From the NCBI GenBank assembly GCA_003452655.1, contig DMNR01000360.1:1634-8367 (forward strand): a DNA stretch of 6,734 bases, given 5' to 3'. The translations under genes and the position numbers were made by a program. Under the pieces are notes generated by a model. The model was not told where the DNA came from, ran no database searches, and worked only from the letters and a program-made list of their open reading frames with translations. Source of the stretch: Actinomycetota bacterium. GTDB lineage: Bacteria > Actinomycetota > Actinomycetes > S36-B12 > UBA10799. Shown here piece after piece: positions 1 to 6,580 of this stretch (the stretch's first letter is position 1; every line of letters starts with the position of its first letter).

Positions 1-1
1 C

Positions 2-451
2 CTCGGGCTTTCCTCCGCTGTGATCGCCAATCCGGTGTTTGACCGTTCGGTGTCACCTACACCGTGGTCAATGGACGTGCTAGTGCTCACCAGTGTGTTG
101 GCAGGTGCGTTGACAGCGACCTACGTGCGGAGTCCGGCAGTGCCGACCGAAGAGAATGAGCTACCTGCACGCGGCGGAATGATTGGTTCCGCCCTCGCTT
201 ACCTAGCAATCGGCTGTCCCGCCTGCAACAAACTGATTCTCCTCGCTGTGGGCTCCACGGGGGCAATCGAACTATTCGCCCCGATTCAGCCTTTTCTCGC
301 CGCTATTGGATTGGCTGTCTTGGCCTATGCCCTGTACGTGCGCCTCCGAGGGGAAGCCACGTGTGCGTGGAAGCCGCCCCTCGACGCGATCGCTGATGGG
401 GATCCGAGAAGCGATTCACACCCAGAACTCGTCGAACGAAAGGGAAGTTGA
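2..451 (+). CDS. Small integral membrane protein with intramembrane CPxC motif (5' partial)
   Basis: The reading frame is open from the left edge, so the true start is probably upstream. The first in-window start candidate, GTG at 20, has no convincing ribosome site. Numbering from that GTG, three membrane segments are visible at about 18-36, 55-78 and 92-109. The second contains G-C-P-A-C-N-K with C66 and C69 as a CPxC pair, and a third cysteine lies at 115. The R-L-R after the last segment suggests a cytoplasmic C-terminus, which would place the CPxC within segment two. The tail of about 30 residues is hydrophilic and acidic. I recall similar actinobacterial membrane proteins with a G-C-P-x-C-N-K motif but know no assigned function. 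A thiol-redox, sulfur or metal role is inferred from the cysteines and from the rhodanese gene one base downstream. Its reality as a gene is fairly sure; its function is not. Confidence 0.75.
   Translation, partial: LGLSSAVIANPVFDRSVSPTPWSMDVLVLTSVLAGALTATYVRSPAVPTEENELPARGGMIGSALAYLAIGCPACNKLILLAVGSTGAIELFAPIQPFLAAIGLAVLAYALYVRLRGEATCAWKPPLDAIADGDPRSDSHPELVERKGS
441..447 (+). promoter_or_regulatory. Ribosome binding site for the rhodanese lipoprotein gene
   Basis: AGGGAAG lies five bases before GTG 453. It decides in favour of that start over ATG 465, which would sit 17 bases away. It overlaps the last codons of the upstream membrane-protein gene, as expected inside a compact operon. Confidence 0.6.
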
Positions 452-452
452 A

Positions 453-863
453 GTGACTACGAAAATGAACCGTGTAGTAGGCGTGGCTGCCGCTGCGGTC
501 TTGGCGACCGGAGCACTTCTCTCACTGACAGCATGCGGTACGAACTCCACCGCACAGTCGGCGCCGACAACGAGCACGAGTCAGCAGGCGGCAAACGCTG
601 TTGTGCTGGATGTTCGGACGCCGGCGGAATATTCCAGCGGGCATCTTGAGGGCGCCCAGAACGTCGACTTTTCATCATCAAATTTTCGGAATTCGGTGAG
701 CACATTGCCAAAGTCGGGTAGCTACATCGTCTACTGCCGCAGCGGCAACAGATCTGCCGCTGCCACCGGGGTTATGCAGGAACTCGGATTCACTAATGTG
801 ACTGATGCGGGAGGTATGGAGGCGGCAGCCCAAGAAACTGGATTGCCGGTGGTCACTGGTTGA
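453..863 (+). CDS. Rhodanese-domain lipoprotein
   Basis: Predicted sulfurtransferase of 136 residues, anchored at the outer face of the membrane. Residues 1-27 form a lipoprotein signal peptide: K4 and R7, a hydrophobic stretch, then the lipobox L-T-A-C with C28 as the lipidated cysteine. A Ser/Thr/Gln-rich linker (about 29-48) precedes one rhodanese domain (about 49-135). That domain has the usual N-terminal signature L-D-V-R-T-P-A-E-Y followed by G-H-L, and the active-site loop C95-R-S-G-N-R-S101, so the catalytic cysteine is present. C95 is the only cysteine in the mature protein besides C28. GTG 453 is chosen because of the AGGGAAG site and because it yields a complete signal peptide. The start is one base after the stop of the CPxC membrane protein, indicating co-transcription and probably coupled translation. 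Single-domain rhodaneses move sulfane sulfur from thiosulfate or persulfides to thiols; the actual donor and acceptor are unknown. Confidence 0.92.
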   Translation: MTTKMNRVVGVAAAAVLATGALLSLTACGTNSTAQSAPTTSTSQQAANAVVLDVRTPAEYSSGHLEGAQNVDFSSSNFRNSVSTLPKSGSYIVYCRSGNRSAAATGVMQELGFTNVTDAGGMEAAAQETGLPVVTG

Positions 864-869
864 GCCTGG

Positions 870-885
870 TGCCCGCACCCGGGCA
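870..885. terminator. Short GC hairpin between convergent genes, possible weak terminator
   Basis: TGCCCG and CGGGCA (870-875 and 880-885) form a six-pair stem around the four-base loop CACC. The hairpin sits in the 34-base gap between the convergent rhodanese and HAD-ATPase genes. There is no clear T-run on either side, so a role as a bidirectional terminator is only suggested by its position. Confidence 0.25.
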
Positions 886-897
886 GCTTCGCTCTCC

Positions 898-2643
898 TCA
901 GACTCCGTACGTGCGACGAAGCAGATCCACGAGTTCGTTCCTGCCCTCATTCTCGTTCACTTCGCCAACTCGGATCTGCTCCTCCACTGCCTCGGTTTGC
1001 ACTGCCATCGCATGATCTGACAACACTTCCGAGAGCCAGTGGGAGAAGTCGTGGCGCTGTGCGTGATGGGTGATGGATTGATGGGGAACCGTGTCGAGCA
1101 GATCGCGGAACTGCCGTAGGTTGCGCGCAATTGCCACCACGTGGTCACGGTCATCGAGGAAGTAGAAGCGATGGTGGTCCGGGATTGCACCGTCGGTGTA
1201 GCGATGCCAATGGCGGTGGTGTTCCGTCACTCGAGACGCAATATGGAACGGGCCGGAACCACCAAGCGACGCAGACTGTGCGAGATACGCATCGCCCCGA
1301 CCAACCGAAAGCGCCTCCGCCTGGATGTCTGCTGCATCGCGACCGGATACATGCGAAAGCAGGGCAAAGGCGCGGCCGTCACCGTCGGGAATGGGGCCAA
1401 CGGCGACGACAGCGTCCATCTTCGTCAACGATGCCTGGTCAATCAGCTCAGGCTTATGCGTTGCCAGGCACATACCCCATCGACCGGTCTCGGCATTCCC
1501 ACCAAATAGCGCAGAATTTGCCCGCAGGTCCAGAATGTTTGCCTGCGCTTCGTCGGCAACGATCCAATGCGGAAGTCCGCAGCGAGATCGCGAATCATCG
1601 ACAGCCTCCGCGAGTGACTCCAGATACCCGTGGCGCGCATCGGGGTGCATGGGAGAAAGGTCGAGTACCACGCTCATAAAGCGTTGTGAGAACCGAGCGG
1701 CGACCCTGCGAGGACTCGGGGAACCGTTCGCGACTTGAATGACCACGACCCCGCGCAGCGCACCGAGACCCTGATGATCACCTTCAGGGTCGACGACCAA
1801 CAAGCAGTAGCCCAATGAGATGAGGCGCTCAGCGCACAGTCCCGCGAGGTGGCTCTTGCCGTTGCCCGGCGCCCCAAAGATGAGCATGTTGATCTGGGAG
1901 CTTGGAACTCTCGCGGGCGCATTGTTCGGCCCGGTACCAATGCGGAGTTGGCGCCTGCGAGAGTGCACGGGCGCGGATGCCGAGGTGAAGAGGTCGTCAA
2001 TCAACTCGGTGACTGCCGAAGCACCTGGCTCAGGAGCGACCCGATCCGCGAATGCCAACAGTGTCGGCACGGAGTTCGCGACGGCGACGCCTGCTTCACA
2101 GGTGTCAAGGAGTGCCCGATCGTTTTCGGCATCGCCCAGGCCAACAGTGGAGTGGCGAGATACCCCGAGATCACCGAGCGCCTCGTAGAGGCCGGTGGCC
2201 TTGTTGATTCCCGAGGGCAGGACCATGAGCTCTGACCGGTTAAACACAAGTTGGCAGTCCAGTCCCCGGCCGTGGATCTCTTCCAGAATGATCCGCCGGT
2301 CGAAGGCACTGCCGGCTAGCAGAACATCCCCTGCCCGGACGTCGATTCCGCGTGCCGTCACACCCTCCGCTAACTCAGGCCCCACGGGGTCGGCCAACAA
2401 CCTGACTCCGCGTGGAGTCCAAAGAACGCAGCCGTTCTCCGCGACGATTGCATCAACGTGATCTTCGACGTCTGGAAACGCGTCTCGCAGTTCCGACAGG
2501 ATGCGTCCGGTTACAAGAACCATGAGCCCACCGCGGCTGCGCATGGAGGCAATGGCGGACAGGATGCGGTCGTCGGGGCGTTGACCGTGCTCGCTCAACG
2601 TGCCATCAAAGTCCGCCGCTAGCGCTCGGAAGAAGCCGACCAT
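898..2643 (-). CDS. HAD-IIB (Cof-type) phosphatase fused to a HerA/VirB4-like P-loop ATPase and a DUF5752-like domain
   Basis: A cytoplasmic multidomain protein. Residues are numbered from an in-frame TTG at 2649 (583 aa); ATG 2643 is preferred (581 aa, subtract two) because AGGCGG ends nine bases before it. Residues 8-222 are a HAD phosphatase with all motifs: D13-F-D15-G-T17, T47-G-R, K150, and G-D173-A-E-N-D177. The cap between motifs II and III fits the IIB/Cof type, which acts on sugar phosphates and similar small phosphoesters. Residues about 235-475 are a P-loop ATPase: Walker A G259-A-P-G-N-G-K265-S266, and Walker B W-I-V-A-D366-E367-A-Q. Between them, V-V-D-P-E-G-D (285-291) resembles the post-Walker-A segment of HerA/VirB4-type ATPases. 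Residues about 490-560 (F-Y-F near 495, then D-F-S-H-W) resemble DUF5752. I recall this architecture in other bacteria but no established role. The gene appears monocistronic here. Substrate and any nucleic-acid target are unknown. Confidence 0.9.
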   Translation of the reverse strand: MVGFFRALAADFDGTLSEHGQRPDDRILSAIASMRSRGGLMVLVTGRILSELRDAFPDVEDHVDAIVAENGCVLWTPRGVRLLADPVGPELAEGVTARGIDVRAGDVLLAGSAFDRRIILEEIHGRGLDCQLVFNRSELMVLPSGINKATGLYEALGDLGVSRHSTVGLGDAENDRALLDTCEAGVAVANSVPTLLAFADRVAPEPGASAVTELIDDLFTSASAPVHSRRRQLRIGTGPNNAPARVPSSQINMLIFGAPGNGKSHLAGLCAERLISLGYCLLVVDPEGDHQGLGALRGVVVIQVANGSPSPRRVAARFSQRFMSVVLDLSPMHPDARHGYLESLAEAVDDSRSRCGLPHWIVADEAQANILDLRANSALFGGNAETGRWGMCLATHKPELIDQASLTKMDAVVAVGPIPDGDGRAFALLSHVSGRDAADIQAEALSVGRGDAYLAQSASLGGSGPFHIASRVTEHHRHWHRYTDGAIPDHHRFYFLDDRDHVVAIARNLRQFRDLLDTVPHQSITHHAQRHDFSHWLSEVLSDHAMAVQTEAVEEQIRVGEVNENEGRNELVDLLRRTYGV

Positions 2644-2669
2644 TGGCAACCACCGCCTGCCCCTGTGAA

Positions 2670-2705
2670 ACCGTGAAGAACCCCCTACACGGCTAGCTTC
2701 ACCGT
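2670..2705. repeat. Imperfect inverted repeat upstream of the HAD-ATPase gene
   Basis: ACCGTGAAG (2670-2678) and CTTCACCGT (2697-2705) pair at eight of nine positions across an 18-base spacer. The element lies 27-62 bases upstream of ATG 2643 in the divergent region. It could be an operator or a leader hairpin for the minus-strand gene, or chance. Confidence 0.3.
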
Positions 2706-2748
2706 ACGCCGATTGGAAGCGAAATGGCAGGTCCCTGAGACCAGTTGA

Positions 2749-2778
2749 CGCACTGCCGCGGAAAGTCGCACTGCCGCG
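2749..2778 (+). repeat. Tandem 12-bp direct repeat, 18-bp period, in the divergent control region
   Basis: CGCACTGCCGCG occurs perfectly at 2749-2760 and 2767-2778. One further matching base (G at 2747 and 2765) extends the similarity to 13 of 14 positions. The repeats end 39 bases before ATG 2818 of the propeller gene and overlap a TTGACG at 2745-2750 that resembles a -35 element, although no matching -10 element lies at the right distance. The placement fits a two-site operator or activator site; the bound protein is unknown. Confidence 0.45.
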
Positions 2779-2817
2779 TTAACCGGCTGTCCGTGTCAGG
2801 TGTGGCAGGTTAGGGGC

Positions 2818-4545
2818 ATGTCCGCGTTCGGGAAGTCGAGAGCATGTGCCTATCCAGTCGGGGCGTCGCTGTGCGCGACGGTTTTCTTCTTCGCCGTTCC
2901 GACCGCAGCAGCGAACGCTGCCGTCTCCGCAGATTTCGGCAACCCCAGTGCTTTCCCAACAGAGACCAATCCGGTTTCTGTCGCCCTCGGCGACCTCAAC
3001 GGTGACGGCGACCTCGATATGGTGGCGGCGAATGTAGGAACGAACAACGTCAGCGTTCTCCTCGGTGTGGGCAATGGGTCGTTCGGCGCGAAGGTCGATT
3101 TTGCGACGGGGTCGGCACCGAAAGGAGTCGCGCTGGGCGACATGAACAGCGACGGTGATCTGGACATCGTTACCGCCAATGCCCAATCCAACAATGTCAG
3201 TGTGCTGTTGGGCACGGGCAGTGGAAGCTTCGGCGCTCCGCAGAACTTCGCCACAGCGCGGAACCCGGAGGCGGTCGTGGTGGCAGACCTCAACGGCGAC
3301 GGGGACCTCGATATCAGTGCGGTCGGCAAGTACACCGTGGGGTATGGCGGGTCCAGCAAGATGAGTGTGCTGCTTTCGGATGGTGCAGGTGGATTTGATC
3401 CGCGGGTGGAATACACGCCGGGTACTCAGCCGACCTCAGTAGCGGCGGCCGATGTCACCGGCGACGGCATTTCGGATCTGCTCACGGCAAATCGCTTCGA
3501 TGGCAGTGTCTCGTTGTTCCCTGGCACCGGTGGTGGAGCTTTCGGTGCTCCCGCAGTCTTGCCCATCGGTTACGGCACCACGCCGACGACGCTTGCACTG
3601 GGCGATCTCAACGAAGACGGGAGCCCCGACGTTGTGACCGCGAACGGCAATGGAACCGTCGCGGCCCTCATCAACGTTGGCAATGGCACATTCGGGACAC
3701 CCGCCTTCCAGCCAGCGGGAACAACTACGGACTCAGTTGCCCTTGGTGACGTCAATGGTGACGGCAACCTCGATGCCGTGGCAGCTGCTGTCGGCGATTC
3801 GGACATGAACGTTCTTCTTGGAAACGGTTCTGGTCAGCTCGCCACTGCGACCCCATTCGACGCTGGGCATGCCAGCTACAGCAGTGCGCTTGGTGACGTC
3901 AACGGTGATGGGAAGCTTGACGTCGCGCTGGCTCAAGGAAATGCGAACCAATCCAGCGTGCTGCTGAACACGTCTAGTTACCTGCCGGAGAACAGTGTTG
4001 CTCCCACATCTGGATCAACCGCGGGGGGTACCGAATTCACGATCGCCGGTACCAACTTCACCGGCGCAACGAGGGTCAAGTTTGGATCAGCCTCAGCGAC
4101 CAATCTCAACGTTGTATCGGACACGAAGATCACTGGTCGCACTCCCGCTGGAACAGATGGTTCAGTCACCGTTAGCGTCCAAACTCCGCTCGTCAGTGTG
4201 AGCAGCGCGAATGCCTTCAGGTACGACGGCACTGCGCAGTCATTGCCCGCGAAAACCGTTCCCAAGAAGCTTCGGAATCCCGGCCGCACCGTCGTCAATC
4301 CAGTGGACTCGAAGACCAAGCAAGGACAGCCAGTCACTGCGACCGTCCGAGCGAAGATGAGAACTACTTCATCGCGGGGCGACGTGAGCTGCTATTCGAA
4401 AGTAAAGGGCAAAAACCGCAAACTCACGGTCAAGCTCAGCGGCCAATGTTCGATGCGCATCACCGTCACGTATACGGCACCAGCGACAGTACTTTATGCG
4501 CCGTTCAAATACACGAAGGTGTACACGACGAAGAGAGTGCGTTAG
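2818..4545 (+). CDS. Secreted seven-repeat VCBS/FG-GAP propeller protein with IPT/TIG domain
   Basis: Exported protein of 575 residues. Residues 1-34 are a signal peptide with likely cleavage A-N-A|A-V. Seven repeats each carry a calcium-type loop of the form D-x-N-x-D-G-x-x-D, starting at D59, D108, D157, D212, D263, D311 and D360. Their spacing of 48-55 residues fits a seven-bladed, integrin-alpha-like beta-propeller. Residues about 391-470 are an IPT/TIG immunoglobulin-like domain (P-T-S-G-S-T-A-G-G-T, then G-T-N-F). The last 100 residues are rich in Lys and Arg and contain the only two cysteines of the mature protein, C525 and C544, a likely disulfide. No LPxTG motif or C-terminal membrane segment is present, so it is secreted or held non-covalently. 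ATG 2818 is chosen because the signal peptide begins there and AGG at 2807-2809 is well spaced; GTG 2800 would add six residues without a ribosome site. Such proteins typically serve in adhesion or ligand binding; the ligand is unknown. The next gene abuts its stop codon. Confidence 0.92.
   Translation: MSAFGKSRACAYPVGASLCATVFFFAVPTAAANAAVSADFGNPSAFPTETNPVSVALGDLNGDGDLDMVAANVGTNNVSVLLGVGNGSFGAKVDFATGSAPKGVALGDMNSDGDLDIVTANAQSNNVSVLLGTGSGSFGAPQNFATARNPEAVVVADLNGDGDLDISAVGKYTVGYGGSSKMSVLLSDGAGGFDPRVEYTPGTQPTSVAAADVTGDGISDLLTANRFDGSVSLFPGTGGGAFGAPAVLPIGYGTTPTTLALGDLNEDGSPDVVTANGNGTVAALINVGNGTFGTPAFQPAGTTTDSVALGDVNGDGNLDAVAAAVGDSDMNVLLGNGSGQLATATPFDAGHASYSSALGDVNGDGKLDVALAQGNANQSSVLLNTSSYLPENSVAPTSGSTAGGTEFTIAGTNFTGATRVKFGSASATNLNVVSDTKITGRTPAGTDGSVTVSVQTPLVSVSSANAFRYDGTAQSLPAKTVPKKLRNPGRTVVNPVDSKTKQGQPVTATVRAKMRTTSSRGDVSCYSKVKGKNRKLTVKLSGQCSMRITVTYTAPATVLYAPFKYTKVYTTKRVR
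4530..4537 (+). promoter_or_regulatory. Ribosome binding site for the GNAT gene, inside the propeller gene
   Basis: The purine-rich GAAGAGAG ends eight bases before GTG 4546. It lies within the last codons of the propeller gene, which supports translational coupling. Confidence 0.4.
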
Positions 4546-5061
4546 GTGTCACCGCCTGACCTTGAACTCAGAACGGCGTGGTGCCAGCAAGATCCTGAAC
4601 TGCAGCAGGCAGCCGTTGGTTTTTGGACGTCATTGGGAATCCTTCCGCCAGGTGTAGAGGCGAAGGATCGCTCTGAGGAACTATGCGTCGTCGCATACGC
4701 GGATGCCGTTGTCGCTGGGGTGTCAACCGCCGTTGTCGCTGAGCTCCCCCATCTGCGGAATAGGTTCGCATTCATGCGATGCGCGGTCGCACCCGATCGC
4801 CGGGGTCAGCACATCGCCACGGCACTCACTCAGGAATCTGCGCGGGTCCTCAGCGATTGGTCGCAGGCGAATCCGAAAGTGAAGGTTGCCGGGATGGCAA
4901 TCATCGTCGAGAGTCCCGCACTCGCCCCCCTCGAACAATTTCCGGTCTGGCCCGCGCGCGATGCCGACCTAGCGGGCATGGCTGGACTAAACCTCGTTGG
5001 CTACACGCAAGCCGGTCAGCAAATCCGAGTGGTGTGGTTCACCCACACGCTGGTTGAGTAG
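4546..5061 (+). CDS. GNAT-superfamily N-acetyltransferase-like protein
   Basis: Cytoplasmic protein of 171 residues with no signal peptide. The middle resembles the acetyl-CoA-binding core of GNAT enzymes: strand F74-A-F-M-R-C-A-V-A-P, then the pyrophosphate loop R85-R-G-Q-H-I-A-T-A-L, then a helix. The usual loop is Q/R-x-x-G-x-G/A. Aligned as R86-G-Q-H-I-A91, the central Gly is replaced by H89, so cofactor binding may be altered. A W-P motif (V-W-P, about 134-136) and the closing Q-I-R-V-V-W-F-T-H segment look conserved, but I cannot place them in a characterised subfamily. The GTG start follows directly after the propeller gene's stop codon, implying one transcript. The acetyl acceptor is unknown; a small molecule or a protein are equally open. 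The gene is convergent with the hydrolase gene 15 bases downstream. Confidence 0.8.
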   Translation: MSPPDLELRTAWCQQDPELQQAAVGFWTSLGILPPGVEAKDRSEELCVVAYADAVVAGVSTAVVAELPHLRNRFAFMRCAVAPDRRGQHIATALTQESARVLSDWSQANPKVKVAGMAIIVESPALAPLEQFPVWPARDADLAGMAGLNLVGYTQAGQQIRVVWFTHTLVE

Positions 5062-5076
5062 TCAGCGGGGATCGGA

Positions 5077-6558
5077 CTACTTCGCGGGCAGGTTTGCCAG
5101 CACATCGCTGATCAACTTGCAGCTGTCGAACTGGGTCTTGTCGATGGTCCAACCGAGGCGAACAATCACTGCCTTCTTGGAAGGAACCATTGCGACGAGT
5201 TGCCCGTAGTGGCCCTCCATTGACAGCGTGTCTGCCGGAACTCCTGGGTCGGAGTTACATTCGCCGCCCACAGGCTGGCCTGGGATCCAAGTCTGCGCGC
5301 CGTAGCCATGTCCCTCACCGTCAGGCATCGCGGGCGTTCCAGCTAGCTTCCACCAGCCCTTCGGGACCACCTGCGCAGAGTTCCACGAGCCGTCATTGAG
5401 CATGAGTTGCCCGAGCTTGGCCCAGTCACCCGTGTTCGCCCACACATAGGAGCCGCCGACCCAAGTCCCAAGGGTGTCGGTGGCGAAGGTTCCGCTGTTC
5501 ACGCCGATCGGTTCGAATACGGACTTTTGCCAGTATTGCCAGTACGCCTGATCGTCAGGGAACATTCCCTGGGCAATTTGGCTGATGATGTCCGAGCTTC
5601 CGGTGCTGTAGCCCCATGAGGTCCCGGGGTCGTGTGCCATCGGTTGGGATGCCGCGAACCCCGCCATGCTTGGCTCGCCATACAACATCTGGACGACCTT
5701 GCCTTGAGGTCCGTAGTCGTCTTCGATATCGAGGCCAGACTTCATGAACATGAGGTCAGTAACCTTGATCTGGCTCTTCTGTGGATCTTGCCTCCACTGG
5801 GCAACCCAGGATGGTTCCCGATTGGCCGGGAAGGCATTGATCACGAGCTTATTCATGTCGAAGTTGGTTTCCTGCGCCTTCTTGTAGAAGGTCATCATGT
5901 TGATCGTCTTCGTCATGGACCAACCCAGCAATGGCATGTCTTTGGGGAACCCGGAAGCCTGCTTCTGAATCAGCAGCTTGCCGTCCTGCACAACTGCCAT
6001 CCCGCGCGCGTTTCCGGAATTTGGATCCCCGGCTCCAACGAATGCCTGATCGACGACCTGTTGAAGACCAGCTGCGTTGACTCCGGCACCCCACTGCGAA
6101 GGCGGCACTGCAGCATCTCCGACGGGCCATTGTGCTGGGTTCGCGGGAGTGGGAGTGAACGGTTGAGCAGCGGGATCGGCATCTTCGTCGAGGACGCACC
6201 CACGGTTCGGCAAGAGCGACGCTCGCCGTTCGACGATTCCGAGGAACTTCGCGGTCACAGTTCGGCCGGTCTGATCAGCGGAGGTCGATACCACGCTGAG
6301 CGCGGGACTCTGCGGGAGCACATCCTGGGTGAAGACATCCTCGGCGTTTCGACCGGAGACGAACGTGCCAGAGCAAACGGTCTGAGCTGCCAACCCGGCA
6401 CTGTTACTCGGAATGTGGAAGAACAGTAGGACGCCAACAATCAGGGCCACTAGGAACACGACGATCGCCAAGATGGTGATCAGGGTGGCTTTGATCCATC
6501 TCCGAGGTTTGCGCGGTTCGGTCGGCTCGACGGCAGGTGCAACGGCCTCAGTGGTCAC
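5077..6558 (-). CDS. Membrane-anchored serine hydrolase, beta-lactamase/NylB-like family
   Basis: Protein of 493 residues. A charged N-terminal tail with R-K-P-R-R (16-20) precedes one membrane segment (about 24-47), so the catalytic part should face outside. Residues about 160-490 form the penicillin-binding/beta-lactamase fold with S214-M-T-K217 (nucleophile and base), Y317-S-T in the Y-x-N position, and G449-H-Y-G in the K-T-G position. The distance from Ser to catalytic Tyr is 103 residues, as in the 6-aminohexanoate-dimer hydrolase NylB (S112/Y215) and longer than in class C beta-lactamases such as AmpC (S64/Y150). An esterase or amidase role is therefore likelier than antibiotic resistance. 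The region 50-158 is an extra N-terminal domain. The four outside cysteines C62, C121, C434 and C480 could form two disulfides. GTG 6558 is chosen for GGAG at 6564-6567, five bases upstream. The substrate is unknown. Confidence 0.92.
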   Translation of the reverse strand: MTTEAVAPAVEPTEPRKPRRWIKATLITILAIVVFLVALIVGVLLFFHIPSNSAGLAAQTVCSGTFVSGRNAEDVFTQDVLPQSPALSVVSTSADQTGRTVTAKFLGIVERRASLLPNRGCVLDEDADPAAQPFTPTPANPAQWPVGDAAVPPSQWGAGVNAAGLQQVVDQAFVGAGDPNSGNARGMAVVQDGKLLIQKQASGFPKDMPLLGWSMTKTINMMTFYKKAQETNFDMNKLVINAFPANREPSWVAQWRQDPQKSQIKVTDLMFMKSGLDIEDDYGPQGKVVQMLYGEPSMAGFAASQPMAHDPGTSWGYSTGSSDIISQIAQGMFPDDQAYWQYWQKSVFEPIGVNSGTFATDTLGTWVGGSYVWANTGDWAKLGQLMLNDGSWNSAQVVPKGWWKLAGTPAMPDGEGHGYGAQTWIPGQPVGGECNSDPGVPADTLSMEGHYGQLVAMVPSKKAVIVRLGWTIDKTQFDSCKLISDVLANLPAK

Positions 6559-6563
6559 GCGAA

Positions 6564-6567
6564 CTCC
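6564..6567 (-). promoter_or_regulatory. Ribosome binding site for the serine hydrolase gene
   Basis: GGAG on the minus strand, five bases before GTG 6558, supports the non-ATG start. That start also gives a complete N-terminal anchor. Confidence 0.6.
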
Positions 6568-6580
6568 AGTTGGCTAAGCC

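Noticed and set aside
306..452. N-terminal extension of the rhodanese gene back to 306
   Set aside because: It would overlap the membrane-protein gene by 146 bases and bury the lipoprotein signal peptide inside the chain. The ribosome site before GTG 453 explains the start better.
1131..1679. 182-codon open frame on the + strand
   Set aside because: It is antisense to the ATPase part of the HAD-ATPase fusion. The translation is Arg/Gly/Pro-rich and low in structure, typical of a shadow frame.
2745..2783. Sigma-70-type promoter built on TTGACG at 2745
   Set aside because: The -35-like hexamer is good, but 16-19 bases downstream there is no -10-like hexamer, so a full promoter could not be supported.
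2800..2817. GTG 2800 as start of the propeller gene
   Set aside because: No ribosome site precedes it, and the six added residues do not improve the signal peptide. ATG 2818 fits better.
2850..3416. 188-codon open frame on the - strand
   Set aside because: It is antisense to the propeller repeats. Its own repetitiveness (S-P-S-P-L-R-S) is the mirror of the calcium-loop codons.
5062..5076. Terminator between the convergent GNAT and hydrolase genes
   Set aside because: The gap is only 15 bases and shows neither a stable stem nor a T-run.
5632..6429. 265-codon open frame on the + strand
   Set aside because: It lies wholly antisense to the serine hydrolase, whose catalytic motifs are intact. 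Its translation shows no recognisable motif and it has no supporting start context, so it is a shadow of high-GC coding DNA.
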